This document shows positions 18,353 to 27,400 of a stretch of 64,000 bases of DNA, in pieces. Origin of the DNA: Jeotgalicoccus psychrophilus DSM 19085 (GTDB lineage: Bacteria > Bacillota > Bacilli > Staphylococcales > Salinicoccaceae); contig NZ_AUEF01000014.1 in assembly GCF_000425845.1 (NCBI RefSeq), positions 1 through 64,000 of the forward strand. The letters are read 5' to 3'. Within the stretch, counting starts at the first letter, position 1. The number at the start of each line of letters is the position of its first letter. Below the pieces are notes generated by a model. That model was not told the origin of the DNA, ran no database searches, and saw nothing but the letters and a program-made list of their open reading frames with translations. A program made the position numbers and the translations under genes.

Positions 18353-18393
18353 GTATTAAAATAGGGAATAATGATGTATACCCTATTTAATAC
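18353..18393. promoter_or_regulatory. Long inverted repeat in divergent promoter region
   Basis: Left arm GTATTAAAATAGGG (18353-18366) and right arm CCCTATTTAATAC (18381-18393) are complementary except for one extra A, around a 14-bp centre. The position between egtV and the aldehyde dehydrogenase suggests an operator for a dimeric regulator. No T-tract follows, so it is unlikely to be a terminator. Confidence 0.5.
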
Positions 18394-18448
18394 AAACTTA
18401 AAAAGGGAATAGCATATATTACAATATTTTTTTGAGAGGGGATTATAC

Positions 18449-19810
18449 ATGTCGATACAATCGATAGTTGAAAATCAGCGTGAATATTATTATAAAAACC
18501 ATACTAAATCAGTCAGCTTCCGTATACGCCAATTAAAGAAGCTGAAAAGTGCCATTCAAGCTAATGAAAGAATGGTTCTGGAAGCTGTAAATAAAGACCT
18601 TGGAAAATCCGAAGCCGAAGCATACATGACAGAGCTCGGTATTGTTTATAAAGAATTTGACTACGTTATTAAAAATCTCAGGAAATGGAATACCCCGAAG
18701 AAAGTTTCAGGCTCAATGATGAGCTTCCCTGCTAAAAATTATATCTACCGTGACCCGTACGGCGTGGTTCTTATTTTATCACCATGGAACTATCCATTTA
18801 ATTTAACGATGATGCCGCTGATCGGTGCGATTGCCGGAGGTAACTGTGCACTCGTTAAACCTTCTGAAACAAGCCCGCATACAGGTGCAATTATCGAAAA
18901 GATACTGAATTATACTTTCAGTGAAGAATACGTTTACTGTGCGCCTGCGGATACACCGCATGATGAAGTTAATAAACAGCATTATGATTATATATTCTTT
19001 ACCGGCAGTACGAGCGTCGGCAAGGAAATTATGAGCATAGCAAGCGAAACGCTGACCCCCGTCACACTGGAACTCGGCGGTAAAAGTCCTGCCGTAGTTG
19101 ATGAAACTGCGAACATAGATGTTGCGGTTAAAAGGATTGCCTGGGGTAAATTTGTCAACGCCGGACAGACATGTGTCGCTCCCGATCATGTAATCATTCA
19201 CAGCTCGAAGAAACAGGAATTTATCGACCGCATGCTCCATGAAATTGAAGAACGCTACAGCAATGCTGAACACAGCGATGATTTTCCTAAAATTATTAAT
19301 GAAAAGCACTTTAAGCGCTTATCGGGCCTCTTAAGAAATGAAATGGTACTCGGCGGCAATTTAAATGAACAGAGGCAAAAAATTGCACCTGCGATTATGC
19401 CGGACAGCACATTCGATTCGACAGTAATGGAGGAAGAAATCTTCGGTCCGTTACTGCCGATTATTACGTACGATAATCTTGAAGATCTCATTGTGCACCA
19501 GCAGACATTGCCTAAACCGCTTGCCTTCTATATATTTTCTGAGAATGAGCGCAATACTGAAACCCTGCTGTCACGCCTGTCATTCGGCGGCGGCTGTGTA
19601 AACGATACAATTATGCACCTGTCGCATCATGACCTGCCATTCGGCGGAGTCGGTGCCAGCGGCATGGGACATTATCACGGCAAGTATTCCTTCGACACAT
19701 TTACACATGAAAAGAGTGTCGTGAAGAACAGTACTCTAATCGATATTCCGGTGCGTTACGCACCATTTACTGAAGCAAAATCCAAGCTTTTCAGAAAGTT
19801 TTTAAGTTAG
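18449..19810 (+). CDS. Aldehyde dehydrogenase, class 3 type
   Basis: NAD(P)-dependent oxidation of aldehydes to acids. The 453-aa size matches the class 3/fatty-aldehyde group, shorter than the ~490-aa classes. Glu208 in TLELGGKSP and the nucleophile Cys242 in NAGQTCVAPDH are present, as is the FTGSTSVGK cofactor loop. The C-terminus has a hydrophobic/basic tail (SKLFRKFL) that may touch the membrane. Divergent from egtV across a long inverted repeat; followed 37 bp later by an NAD(P)-binding protein gene in the same direction. Confidence 0.92.
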   Translation: MSIQSIVENQREYYYKNHTKSVSFRIRQLKKLKSAIQANERMVLEAVNKDLGKSEAEAYMTELGIVYKEFDYVIKNLRKWNTPKKVSGSMMSFPAKNYIYRDPYGVVLILSPWNYPFNLTMMPLIGAIAGGNCALVKPSETSPHTGAIIEKILNYTFSEEYVYCAPADTPHDEVNKQHYDYIFFTGSTSVGKEIMSIASETLTPVTLELGGKSPAVVDETANIDVAVKRIAWGKFVNAGQTCVAPDHVIIHSSKKQEFIDRMLHEIEERYSNAEHSDDFPKIINEKHFKRLSGLLRNEMVLGGNLNEQRQKIAPAIMPDSTFDSTVMEEEIFGPLLPIITYDNLEDLIVHQQTLPKPLAFYIFSENERNTETLLSRLSFGGGCVNDTIMHLSHHDLPFGGVGASGMGHYHGKYSFDTFTHEKSVVKNSTLIDIPVRYAPFTEAKSKLFRKFLS

Positions 19811-19846
19811 ACTATAGATATAAGCACATTAAAGGAGTGTATACAG

Positions 19847-20512
19847 ATGAGTATTTTAGTTATTGGTGCAAACGGCGGGGTCGGAGCTCACCTCGTCTCC
19901 CAGCTTAAACAAAATTCAATCGATTTTACAGCAGGTGTCCGTAAAGAAGAGCAGGTAGCGGACCTTGGCAATAAAGATGTGAAAGCAACATTGATTGATG
20001 TAGAGAAAGACTCAGTTGAAGAACTCAGAGAGAAAATGAAAGGCTTTGAACAAGTTGTCTTTTCAGTAGGTTCAGGCGGCAGTACAGGTGCAGAGCAAAC
20101 GATTATCGTTGATCTGGACGGTGCAGTAAAAGCAATTGATGCAAGCGAACAGGCAGGCGTTGACCATTTCGTTATGGTGTCAACTTGGGACTCAAGAAGA
20201 GAAGCATTCGATACACCGGATGCTCGGAAGATTAAACCATATACAATCGCGAAGCACCATGCAGATGTTCATTTAAGAAATTCAGGACTGACACACACTA
20301 TCGTTCACCCTGGAATGCTGACTGACGAAGCTGGTTCAGGCAAAGTCGACGTTGATTTATACTTCGGTGAGATTAAAGATGTGGCACGTGAAAATGTAGC
20401 ACATGTACTTTACGAAGTCGTGACAAATAAAGAAAACCGCGGCAAGGAACTCCAGGTACTCGACGGCAGTACTGATGCAGCAAAAGCAGTTAAGAACTTT
20501 AACAATAAATAA
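19847..20512 (+). CDS. NAD(P)-binding atypical SDR (NAD(P)H-binding family, YwnB/YhfK-like)
   Basis: A 221-aa Rossmann protein with the N-terminal dinucleotide loop VIGANGGVGAHL and the GSGGSTG segment near residue 77. It belongs to the atypical SDR group that lacks the classical Tyr-x3-Lys order; many members act as NADPH-dependent reductases or redox sensors. AAGGAG precedes the start. Probably co-transcribed with the aldehyde dehydrogenase and closed by a strong terminator. The substrate is unknown. Confidence 0.82.
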   Translation: MSILVIGANGGVGAHLVSQLKQNSIDFTAGVRKEEQVADLGNKDVKATLIDVEKDSVEELREKMKGFEQVVFSVGSGGSTGAEQTIIVDLDGAVKAIDASEQAGVDHFVMVSTWDSRREAFDTPDARKIKPYTIAKHHADVHLRNSGLTHTIVHPGMLTDEAGSGKVDVDLYFGEIKDVARENVAHVLYEVVTNKENRGKELQVLDGSTDAAKAVKNFNNK

Positions 20513-20521
20513 GCAAACAAA

Positions 20522-20554
20522 AAAAGACGAGAACCCAAAAGGTTCTCGTCTTTT
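20522..20554. terminator. Bidirectional terminator
   Basis: AAAAGACGAGAACC and GGTTCTCGTCTTTT form a perfect 14-bp stem around CAAAA, between the SDR-like gene and the convergent yfcC-like pseudogene. Confidence 0.9.
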
Positions 20555-20562
20555 CTATATTT

Positions 20563-21974
20563 TTAAGACCATCCTGTAATTTGCGCAATTGTTAATGCAC
20601 TTAAAGAAATTACCATAAAAATTACAAACAATGGGAAGAAGAATCTAATCCACTTATGCCACTCTACTCCTGCAAGAGCTAATGCAGCCATAAAGTATCC
20701 GCTCGTCGGATATAAAATATGTGCGAATCCGTCTCCCAGCTGGAATGCAAGTACTGCTGTCTGACGTGTTACGTTAACCATATCAGCAAGTGGTGCCATA
20801 ATTGGCATCGTTACTAATGCCTGCCCTGATCCTGACGGAATTACGAAGTTAATAAGCAGCTGTACAAAATACATACCTGCTGCTGCAAGTACTGGAGGTA
20901 ATCCTCCAACAACAGTGCCCAGTCCGTTTACGATCGTATCCATAACCTGACCGTCTTCTAATATAACGGCAATTGAACGTGCCAGACCGACGATAATTGC
21001 ACCCATTAATACTTCTCTGAAACCTTTCGTAAATGCTTCACTGATACGCGTTAAGTTAAGTCCTGTTACAAGACCGACAGTAATACCCATAATGATGAAT
21101 AAGCCAGCCATTTCTATCATAAACCAATCCAGTTCGATTACTCAGTATATTAGAATACCGAAGAACACCAATACTGTTAATGCACCGGCAATTTGACGCT
21201 TTGTTGCGGTCAATGGTGCAGAGTCTCCAATAGATGAGTACATTTCACGTTTTTCTGCATCATCTTCATACACTAAACTTGCTTCCGGATTTTTCTGTAC
21301 TTTTTTGGCATATCTCATTATAAACCATGCTGTAACTGCTAAAACGATAACAAATAGAATCAACCTGAACCCAAGTCCTGAGAACGTTGGAAGTCCTGCT
21401 ATTGTCTGCGCAAGTCCTGTATTAATAGGGTTCAGTACACCTACGGTATATCCGATTACTGTCCCGCACAGCGCTACAGCAGCAGCGGTCATAGAGTCAT
21501 AGCCGAGGGCAATAACCAATGGAATAATGACCGGTATATAGACCAGTGATAATTCCGCTGTACCGATTAATGTCGCAACTGAAGCGAATACTGCAACCAG
21601 TACTGGTATGATAAATATACTTTTCTTCGAAAATTTACGCGCCATTTTATCGACTGCGATTTCTATAATGCCGCTTTCCCGCAGTACCATAAACATTCCG
21701 CCGATAATCAGCGTAAAGAATACGACTTCACCTGCATCAACCAAACCACGCGGAATTGCTGTGATGAATTCCGTTAAACCTGTCGGTGTCGATTCAAGGT
21801 ATGTAAAAGATTCCGGATCTACTGCCTCACGGCCATTTTCCAATTCAACACGGTCGAATTCACCGGCAGGAATTAAATATGTGGCTGCTGCTGCAACGAG
21901 TCCGAAAACAAATAGAATGACATAGATATGCGGCATTTTAAATCCGCTTTTTTCTTATTCTGATCATTGCCCAT
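20563..21974 (-). pseudogene. YfcC-family membrane transporter, disrupted by a frameshift and a stop codon
   Basis: The conceptual product is a ~470-aa, ~12-TM carrier of the YfcC (DcuC-like) family. Two lesions are seen. First, ATG 21972-21974 with a good GGGAG site opens MGNDQNKKK, but the frame is lost 38 nt before the family-conserved MPHIYV; one extra A in the six-A run would join them as KKKSGFKMPHIYV. Second, an in-frame TGA at 21142-21144 interrupts the protein after GILIY; reading continues in the same frame as VIELDWFMIEMAGLF. The C-terminal half could only be made from ATG 21120. A sequencing error could explain the first lesion but less easily the second. Confidence 0.85.
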
Positions 21975-22041
21975 AATTAAACTCCCTTTTTATTTTTCAT
22001 TGTAACTCATATAAGGGCTGTCTAAAAGTATGAATATGGAT

Positions 22042-22069
22042 AAAAAAAGATGGGTTTATGACCCATCTT
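22042..22069 (-). terminator. hrtA terminator
   Basis: On the minus strand an 8-bp stem, AGATGGGT pairing with ACCCATCT, and a 5-nt loop are followed by a run of T residues, three bases after the hrtA stop codon. Confidence 0.85.
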
Positions 22070-22071
22070 AC

Positions 22072-22752
22072 CTAAGATTCGATAATTTTTCCGTCTTTCA
22101 TTTCCACAATACGCTCTGCATATTTCAGCATATCATTATCATGTGTCACCATAAGCACGGTAATATTTAATTCACGAGCCAGTCTTTCGATTAATTCCAT
22201 AACTTCTACCGAACGTTTTGAATCGAGACTCGCCGTCGGTTCATCGGCAAATAATATTTCAGGTTCATGAATTATTGCCCGTGCAATTGCTACCCGCTGT
22301 TTTTCCCCGCCTGATAAGTTTTCAGGATAGCTGTCTTTATGCTGCCACATGTCGACCGTCGTCAGAGCATCTTCAATACGTGCTGCTCGCGCTTTTTTTG
22401 ACCATTTTGTTTCTGCTGTATCAAGCATCAGCTCAAGCTGTTCTTTAACAGTGAGAAACGGCACGAGATGAGCGTGCTGAAATACAAAACCAAAATGTTT
22501 TGCTCTGACTTCACGCATACCTTCCTGGTTCATGGCCGATAAGTTTTTTCCGTCGAACGTAATTGAACCGCCGCTTAAATCCTGCAAGCCTGCTGCAATA
22601 GTTAACAGTGTGCTTTTCCCGGAACCTGACGCACCGACCAGTGCTGTCAGTTCACCTTTATTTAACTCGAGATCTATACCTTTTAATATTTGTTCTTTAG
22701 TGTTCCCATGCTTAAATTCTTTTTGAATATTTTCTAATTGAAATAAACTCAT
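22072..22752 (-). CDS. hrtA: Heme exporter ATPase HrtA
   Basis: ABC ATPase of the MacB/LolD-like class that powers HrtB-mediated removal of toxic membrane heme. Walker A is GASGSGKS (40-47), the signature LSGGEKQRVAIARA and Walker B ILFADEPTASLD. ATG 22752 is chosen because GGAGGTG lies 6 nt upstream. It follows hrtB with one base between stop and start; in S. aureus the order is hrtA then hrtB, so the pair is inverted here. Identity rests on the neighbouring hssRS genes and the HssR box. Confidence 0.85.
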   Translation of the reverse strand: MSLFQLENIQKEFKHGNTKEQILKGIDLELNKGELTALVGASGSGKSTLLTIAAGLQDLSGGSITFDGKNLSAMNQEGMREVRAKHFGFVFQHAHLVPFLTVKEQLELMLDTAETKWSKKARAARIEDALTTVDMWQHKDSYPENLSGGEKQRVAIARAIIHEPEILFADEPTASLDSKRSVEVMELIERLARELNITVLMVTHDNDMLKYAERIVEMKDGKIIES

Positions 22753-22753
22753 A

Positions 22754-23779
22754 TTAAGCACCTCCCTGATTAATTGCCTGCATTGGTTCTACTTTTTTAA
22801 TTTGAATACCTGACAGCGTCGCTCCAATAAATCCTATAATAATAAATGCGCCTGACGACAGCAGCACCATATCAAGTGTTAGATGGAACGGCATGCCGCT
22901 CGGTGCCAGTATATTAAATAACTGACTGATTCCGACTGCTAAGAGCAGTGAAATAATTGTAATGATAAACATCTGCGCCCACATCATCTTAAATAGCGTA
23001 AATGTCTTCACACCGATTGCTTTTAAAATACCGAATGTGCCCAGTTTCTGAACGTTTATCATGTAGAAGAATATTGCAAACAGCATGCCGCTGATTACGT
23101 ACAGGAATATAATAATCATGTTAAGCGACAGCTGTTCTGCACTGTAGCTTGGTATTGTATTCAGGAAGTCTGAATTGCTGAATCCTGTCAGTCCGTCCAC
23201 TGCTTTGCCGTCTTCAGGAGCAAATGCCAGCTGGAACGTATCTGTATTGTACATCGTGAAGAAGTCATCGTTATTTATGAAACCAACCGGTGAATGGCTG
23301 AATTTTTCCTGTTCGGCAAAGCCTGTGATCGTAAAGGATTCATCCAGCAGCTCGCTTGTCACAGTATCTCCAGTTGAGAAATCTTCTTCAAATGAACTAT
23401 CGAGCACAATTTCTCCAGGTGCAACATCCGGGAAGTATTCTGCATCTGATGCAGTAACATATGCAAGGCTGTGCTTCTGGTCCCCGCTGTCGCTGAATTC
23501 ACCCATTTGAATTGAGAATAGAGATGCGTTCTCATGCGCCTCATTTAAATTGTTTACCTGCTCTTGTTCAAGACTTGAAAAACTGTAGTTCTCTTCCGCG
23601 CTTTCTTCCATATAAAAAGTACCTTCCGGCATATTTTTGATTAACGCTGCATTATCCTGCGATAAACCATTTGCCAGTCCTGAAATACTTAATGTTAAAA
23701 GACTAATCAGAAATATAATCGAACCGAGTATCGTATAACGCAGTTTGTATTTTTTCATTTCTTTCCATGCCATCTTCAT
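22754..23779 (-). CDS. hrtB: Heme exporter permease HrtB
   Basis: FtsX/MacB-type permease of 341 aa with one TM helix at the N-terminus (residues about 15-40), a large extracytoplasmic domain (about 45-225) and three C-terminal TM helices. The N-terminal segment LSISGLANGLSQDN matches the HrtB pattern LFISGLAQGL. The protein binds and extrudes heme with HrtA. ATG 23779 has GAGGAGG upstream. A direct-repeat HssR box lies 49 bp upstream of the start, so expression should depend on HssR. Confidence 0.85.
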   Translation of the reverse strand: MKMAWKEMKKYKLRYTILGSIIFLISLLTLSISGLANGLSQDNAALIKNMPEGTFYMEESAEENYSFSSLEQEQVNNLNEAHENASLFSIQMGEFSDSGDQKHSLAYVTASDAEYFPDVAPGEIVLDSSFEEDFSTGDTVTSELLDESFTITGFAEQEKFSHSPVGFINNDDFFTMYNTDTFQLAFAPEDGKAVDGLTGFSNSDFLNTIPSYSAEQLSLNMIIIFLYVISGMLFAIFFYMINVQKLGTFGILKAIGVKTFTLFKMMWAQMFIITIISLLLAVGISQLFNILAPSGMPFHLTLDMVLLSSGAFIIIGFIGATLSGIQIKKVEPMQAINQGGA

Positions 23780-23827
23780 TAAAAAATCCTCCTCGTAAGT
23801 CATCTATAAGTCATACTCTACACTTGG

Positions 23828-23847
23828 AATATGAACTCATTATGAAC
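23828..23847 (-). promoter_or_regulatory. HssR-binding direct repeat of hrtBA promoter
   Basis: On the minus strand the sequence reads GTTCATAAT-GA-GTTCATATT. This matches the S. aureus HssR box, a direct repeat of GTTCATATT with a 2-bp spacer, with one mismatch. It starts 13 bp after the hssS stop codon and precedes hrtB, giving hrtBA its own heme-inducible promoter within the cluster. Confidence 0.85.
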
Positions 23848-23860
23848 GAGGAGGAAAATA

Positions 23861-25246
23861 CTATTCTGTTGTATCAACAGGCAGTCTGACTGTGAACGTC
23901 GCGCCATTTTCATTACTTCTTACGTTGATTGAACCATTGTGCAAATCAAGTATTTTCTTAACAATAGATAATCCGAGACCTGTACCTCCGATACTGCTTG
24001 TACGGGCAGTATCCGCACGGTAGAATCTGTCAAAAATCTTGTCGATGCTGGTATTATCAATACCTTCACCTGTATCGCTTATCGTTATAACCGTATGAGC
24101 TTTGTATCTGGTCATTTCTATATCAATGCTCCCCGCATCTCCGTTATATTTAACTGCGTTTGACAGCAGGTTGTCCCATACTGTATTCATCAGTGCTTTG
24201 TCTGCTACAATTTCAGTATCCTGGAGTTTGTGAGACAGCATCAGACCTTTTTCATTAATCTTCCATTCGTATACTTTAATCAGCCGCTCCAGCTGTTCTC
24301 TTAAATTATACGATTCCTTACGGAGCAAATAATCTTCATGGTCGATGGATGAAAGAACCAGCAGCTGCTCTGTCATCGTCGACAGCCTGTCTATTTCAAA
24401 ATCCACCGTCTCTGTATATTCAGTTCTCTCCGCTGCTGTGAGCGGTTTGTTTAACAGCTTGTTGTAGCCTTTAATGCTCGACAGCGGCGACTGGATATCA
24501 TGGGATATATTTGAGATAAAGTCCTTCTGAATTTTATCGTTGTATTCAATTTGTCTCGACATTCTGGCAAAGTTCGACGACAGTTCGCCGAGTTCATCTC
24601 GCCGGTTCGTATCAAGATCATGAACAGAGTAATCACCTGCAGCGAGCAGCTTCGTCGCTTCGCTGAGTTTCGTCACTGGTTTAATCAGGAAGTGCGCACT
24701 GATAAATACGAGGACGATACTTAAAAGCACTGTCAGCATAAATAAAATCCCGAATAAGAGATGCATTTCATTAAATAACAGATTAATATCCGGACGTAAA
24801 AATAGCGCGTAGGCAGTGCCGTTGTGTTCAACCGGTACACCGATAGTATTACTCAGCTCATTGGCAAAAAATCCAGTCACAAATATTTCCGCTTCAAAAT
24901 TTGCCATGCCGTGATATATTTCGCCTGACAGCACATTGCCTATGACATCCTCCGGAAGAATAGGCACGTTGAATTCTGCACCGAAAAATTGTTCATTATT
25001 ATCTGTGTCCGCTAAATACATCTGATAGCCGGCATCTGCAATCGTTGTTAAGTATTCTTCCAGGCTGATTTCTGGATTAGCATCTATAAATGAGGCAATT
25101 TCCGTTGCAATCTCTGTATTTTTTTCATCGTTGCTAGCTTTCAAATTGTATTGATAATAAGCATTCGATACGACAAAAGCAATAAAGAAGCTGAGTATCA
25201 TTATGCCGAGCGTCATAACGACAAACTTTACGTATAATGATTTCAT
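23861..25246 (-). CDS. hssS: Heme sensor histidine kinase HssS
   Basis: Membrane histidine kinase of 461 aa. TM1 is at about 7-29, an extracytoplasmic sensor at about 30-160, TM2 at about 163-185, HAMP at about 188-240, the phospho-acceptor His249 in NISHDIQSP, and the HATPase with N, G1 (ISDTGEGID) and G2 (GGTGLGLSIV) boxes. The sensor end LKASNDEK and the segments EIFVTGFF and FLRPDI match HssS closely. It overlaps hssR by 4 nt. It phosphorylates HssR when heme accumulates. Confidence 0.9.
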   Translation of the reverse strand: MKSLYVKFVVMTLGIMILSFFIAFVVSNAYYQYNLKASNDEKNTEIATEIASFIDANPEISLEEYLTTIADAGYQMYLADTDNNEQFFGAEFNVPILPEDVIGNVLSGEIYHGMANFEAEIFVTGFFANELSNTIGVPVEHNGTAYALFLRPDINLLFNEMHLLFGILFMLTVLLSIVLVFISAHFLIKPVTKLSEATKLLAAGDYSVHDLDTNRRDELGELSSNFARMSRQIEYNDKIQKDFISNISHDIQSPLSSIKGYNKLLNKPLTAAERTEYTETVDFEIDRLSTMTEQLLVLSSIDHEDYLLRKESYNLREQLERLIKVYEWKINEKGLMLSHKLQDTEIVADKALMNTVWDNLLSNAVKYNGDAGSIDIEMTRYKAHTVITISDTGEGIDNTSIDKIFDRFYRADTARTSSIGGTGLGLSIVKKILDLHNGSINVRSNENGATFTVRLPVDTTE

Positions 25247-25920
25247 TGCCGCGGCTCCAGGAAGTAACCGACACCGCGTACTGTTTTAATCGAAAAATCT
25301 GACGTCAGCTTAGTAAAACGGGTTCTGAGTCTCTTAATATGAACGTCGACAGTACGTTCGTCTCCCTCATAAAATACGCCCCATATTTGCTCGATTAGCT
25401 GCTCTCTTGAAAACACCTGGCCCGGATGATTTGCCAGCAGCTGCAGCAGTTCGAATTCTTTTAAGGGCAGCATGTATATTTTATCTTCAATTTCGACAGT
25501 ATAGTTTTCAGGGTAAATATTGACATTACCGATACGTATAACATCAGATGTCCCTTCTGCTTTATAACGGCGCAGCAGTGCTTCTATTCTAAAAATCAGT
25601 TCTTTAGGTTCAAAAGGTTTGACCAGATAGTCATCCGTCCCCGCTTGAAAGCCTTCGGCTTTATCATCGATATGGCTTTTAGCCGTTAATATAATCACAG
25701 GGATATCGTATTCTTCCCGTATTGCTTTGGTTAATGCGAGCCCGTCCATATAGGGCATCATGACATCGACCACCGCAAGAGAACACGGTGCTTCTTTTAA
25801 ACGTTCAAGCGCCTGTCTGCCGTCACCGGCTGCTGCGACACGGTATCCTGCCTCCGTTAAATTAAGCGTTACAAATTTCACTATGTTCGGATCGTCATCG
25901 ACGACCAGTATTCTCTCCAT
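25243..25920 (-). CDS. hssR: Heme response regulator HssR
   Basis: OmpR/PhoB-type regulator of 225 aa. The receiver domain has acidic Asp8-Asp9-Asp10, phospho-Asp52 in VVDVMMP and Lys103 in YLVKPFE. The C-terminal winged helix contains YEGDERTVDVHIKRLR. It activates hrtBA through the direct repeat at 23828-23847. In S. aureus hssRS and hrtAB are divergent; here all four genes run in the same direction in the order hssR-hssS-hrtB-hrtA. A TATAAT-like -10 lies on the minus strand at 25953-25958. Confidence 0.9.
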   Translation of the reverse strand: MERILVVDDDPNIVKFVTLNLTEAGYRVAAAGDGRQALERLKEAPCSLAVVDVMMPYMDGLALTKAIREEYDIPVIILTAKSHIDDKAEGFQAGTDDYLVKPFEPKELIFRIEALLRRYKAEGTSDVIRIGNVNIYPENYTVEIEDKIYMLPLKEFELLQLLANHPGQVFSREQLIEQIWGVFYEGDERTVDVHIKRLRTRFTKLTSDFSIKTVRGVGYFLEPRQ

Positions 25921-26000
25921 ACTGCTTCCCCCTTCCGGCAGTTATTATCCGTATTATATCATCAAATGTGCATTCTTTTTAATACTGTGATGTATACAAA

Positions 26001-26029
26001 TTGTCAGATGTTCCCCATAATTAATATAT
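26001..26029 (+). promoter_or_regulatory. Predicted promoter of PiuB-like operon
   Basis: TTGTCA (26001-26006), a 17-bp spacer and ATATAT (26024-26029) lie 26 bp before the TTG start of the PepSY-TM gene. Confidence 0.4.
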
Positions 26030-26054
26030 GAATTAATAACAGGAGGACTTAAAC

Positions 26055-27389
26055 TTGAAAAAACAAATACAGCCTTTGATTTGGCGCTGGCACTTATTTG
26101 CCGGCTTAATCCTGGCACCTTTTCTTATTATCATTGCCGTTACGGGTGCTATATATCTGTTCAGAGTAGATATCGAGGAATACATATATAAAGATTATTA
26201 TAATGTTGAAGCTGAAAGCGAACAGCTTCCGCCAAGCGATCTTGCTTTCACCGCCTTAAATAACGTAGGCAGCGGAGACATTACACGTTACCGTCCGGGA
26301 GAAGACGATACCCGCTCGGTGGAAGTCGGAATAACTGATGGAGACGGGGAATCGTTAACAGTATTCATCAATCCATACAACCGTGAAGTCCTCGGCGTTA
26401 TAAATGACAGCACCCGGCCTATGGAAATGCTTGCAGCCCTGCATAGTGAACTGATGGCCGGGACTTTCGGTGACCGCATAGTCGAACTGGTAGCATGCTG
26501 GACGATTATTATGCTGATTTCAGGTTTGCTTTTATGGTTTCCGAAAGCAAAAGAAAAAATTAAGGGCGTATTCACAATACGTTTTAATAAAACTAAGCGC
26601 ATAAGGCGCCGGGACCTGCACGCTGTTCCAGCCTTTTGGATTTCAGGAGGATTATTATTCTTTCTTTTATCCGGTATGCTGTGGACAGGTTTCTGGGGTT
26701 CCGGGGTGCAGCAGCTGACAACAGCTTCCGGAGCCGGTTACCCGCCGTCAATCTGGGTAGGCCCTGCTCCCGAATCTGAAACTGTGGCTGAAGATATCGC
26801 GGATGTTTCATGGGCTGCAGAACAGATGCCTGTGGCAGACTCTGATCCATCGTCAGGTTTTAAACAAATATCGATAGATGAAATAATTAAAACCGCCGAA
26901 AGAACAAATACTCATCCAAGCTACGACATATTTTATCCTGCTTCTACCGATGGTGTGTTTACATTATCTGTTTTTCCTCCGAAAGCTCAAGATGAAGCAA
27001 CTATACATATAGATCAATATACAGGCTCTGTTATTGCCGACTACCGCTATGATAATTACGGTCCGCTTGGTAAAGCCATGGCTCTTGCAATTACGATTCA
27101 TAAAGGTCTGGAATTTGGTATCTTTAACCAGATAATTGGTGTCATTGTCTGCCTGGGACTGATTGGCATGGTCATTACCGGTGTTTACATGTGGTACAAG
27201 CGCAAACCAAAAGGCTCCAGCGGTGCACCGAAAGCTAAAAGTATCTTTGAGTTTAAAACCATGCTGGCTATCCTGATTATACTCGGTGTTATATTCCCGC
27301 TCGTCGGATTGTCACTGATTGTATTATTCTTCGCAGACCGTTTAATTATTCAAAAAAATGATAAACTCCGCCGCTGGCTGAATTATTAA
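26055..27389 (+). CDS. PepSY-associated TM protein (PiuB/COG3182, iron-regulated membrane protein)
   Basis: A 444-aa membrane protein starting with TTG after AGGAGG. It has four main TM segments: about 13-35, 135-157, 194-215 and 355-378. Extracytoplasmic PepSY-type regions lie between them, and two further hydrophobic segments close the protein. The WRWHLFAGLI motif at the N-terminus and conserved histidines (HSELMAG, HAVPAFW, HKGLEFG) suggest metal or heme coordination. Members of this family are linked to siderophore or heme iron use and ferric reduction. Located divergently from hssR, with a FixH/YtkA-like lipoprotein gene following by 11 bp. A role in heme/iron or copper homeostasis is inferred. 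Confidence 0.85.
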   Translation: MKKQIQPLIWRWHLFAGLILAPFLIIIAVTGAIYLFRVDIEEYIYKDYYNVEAESEQLPPSDLAFTALNNVGSGDITRYRPGEDDTRSVEVGITDGDGESLTVFINPYNREVLGVINDSTRPMEMLAALHSELMAGTFGDRIVELVACWTIIMLISGLLLWFPKAKEKIKGVFTIRFNKTKRIRRRDLHAVPAFWISGGLLFFLLSGMLWTGFWGSGVQQLTTASGAGYPPSIWVGPAPESETVAEDIADVSWAAEQMPVADSDPSSGFKQISIDEIIKTAERTNTHPSYDIFYPASTDGVFTLSVFPPKAQDEATIHIDQYTGSVIADYRYDNYGPLGKAMALAITIHKGLEFGIFNQIIGVIVCLGLIGMVITGVYMWYKRKPKGSSGAPKAKSIFEFKTMLAILIILGVIFPLVGLSLIVLFFADRLIIQKNDKLRRWLNY

Positions 27390-27400
27390 GGAGGAACAGC

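Noticed and set aside
21142-21144. Selenocysteine or programmed readthrough at the in-frame TGA of the YfcC gene
   Set aside because: The position is not a redox site, no SECIS-like hairpin is apparent, and a separate frameshift near the start argues for gene decay.
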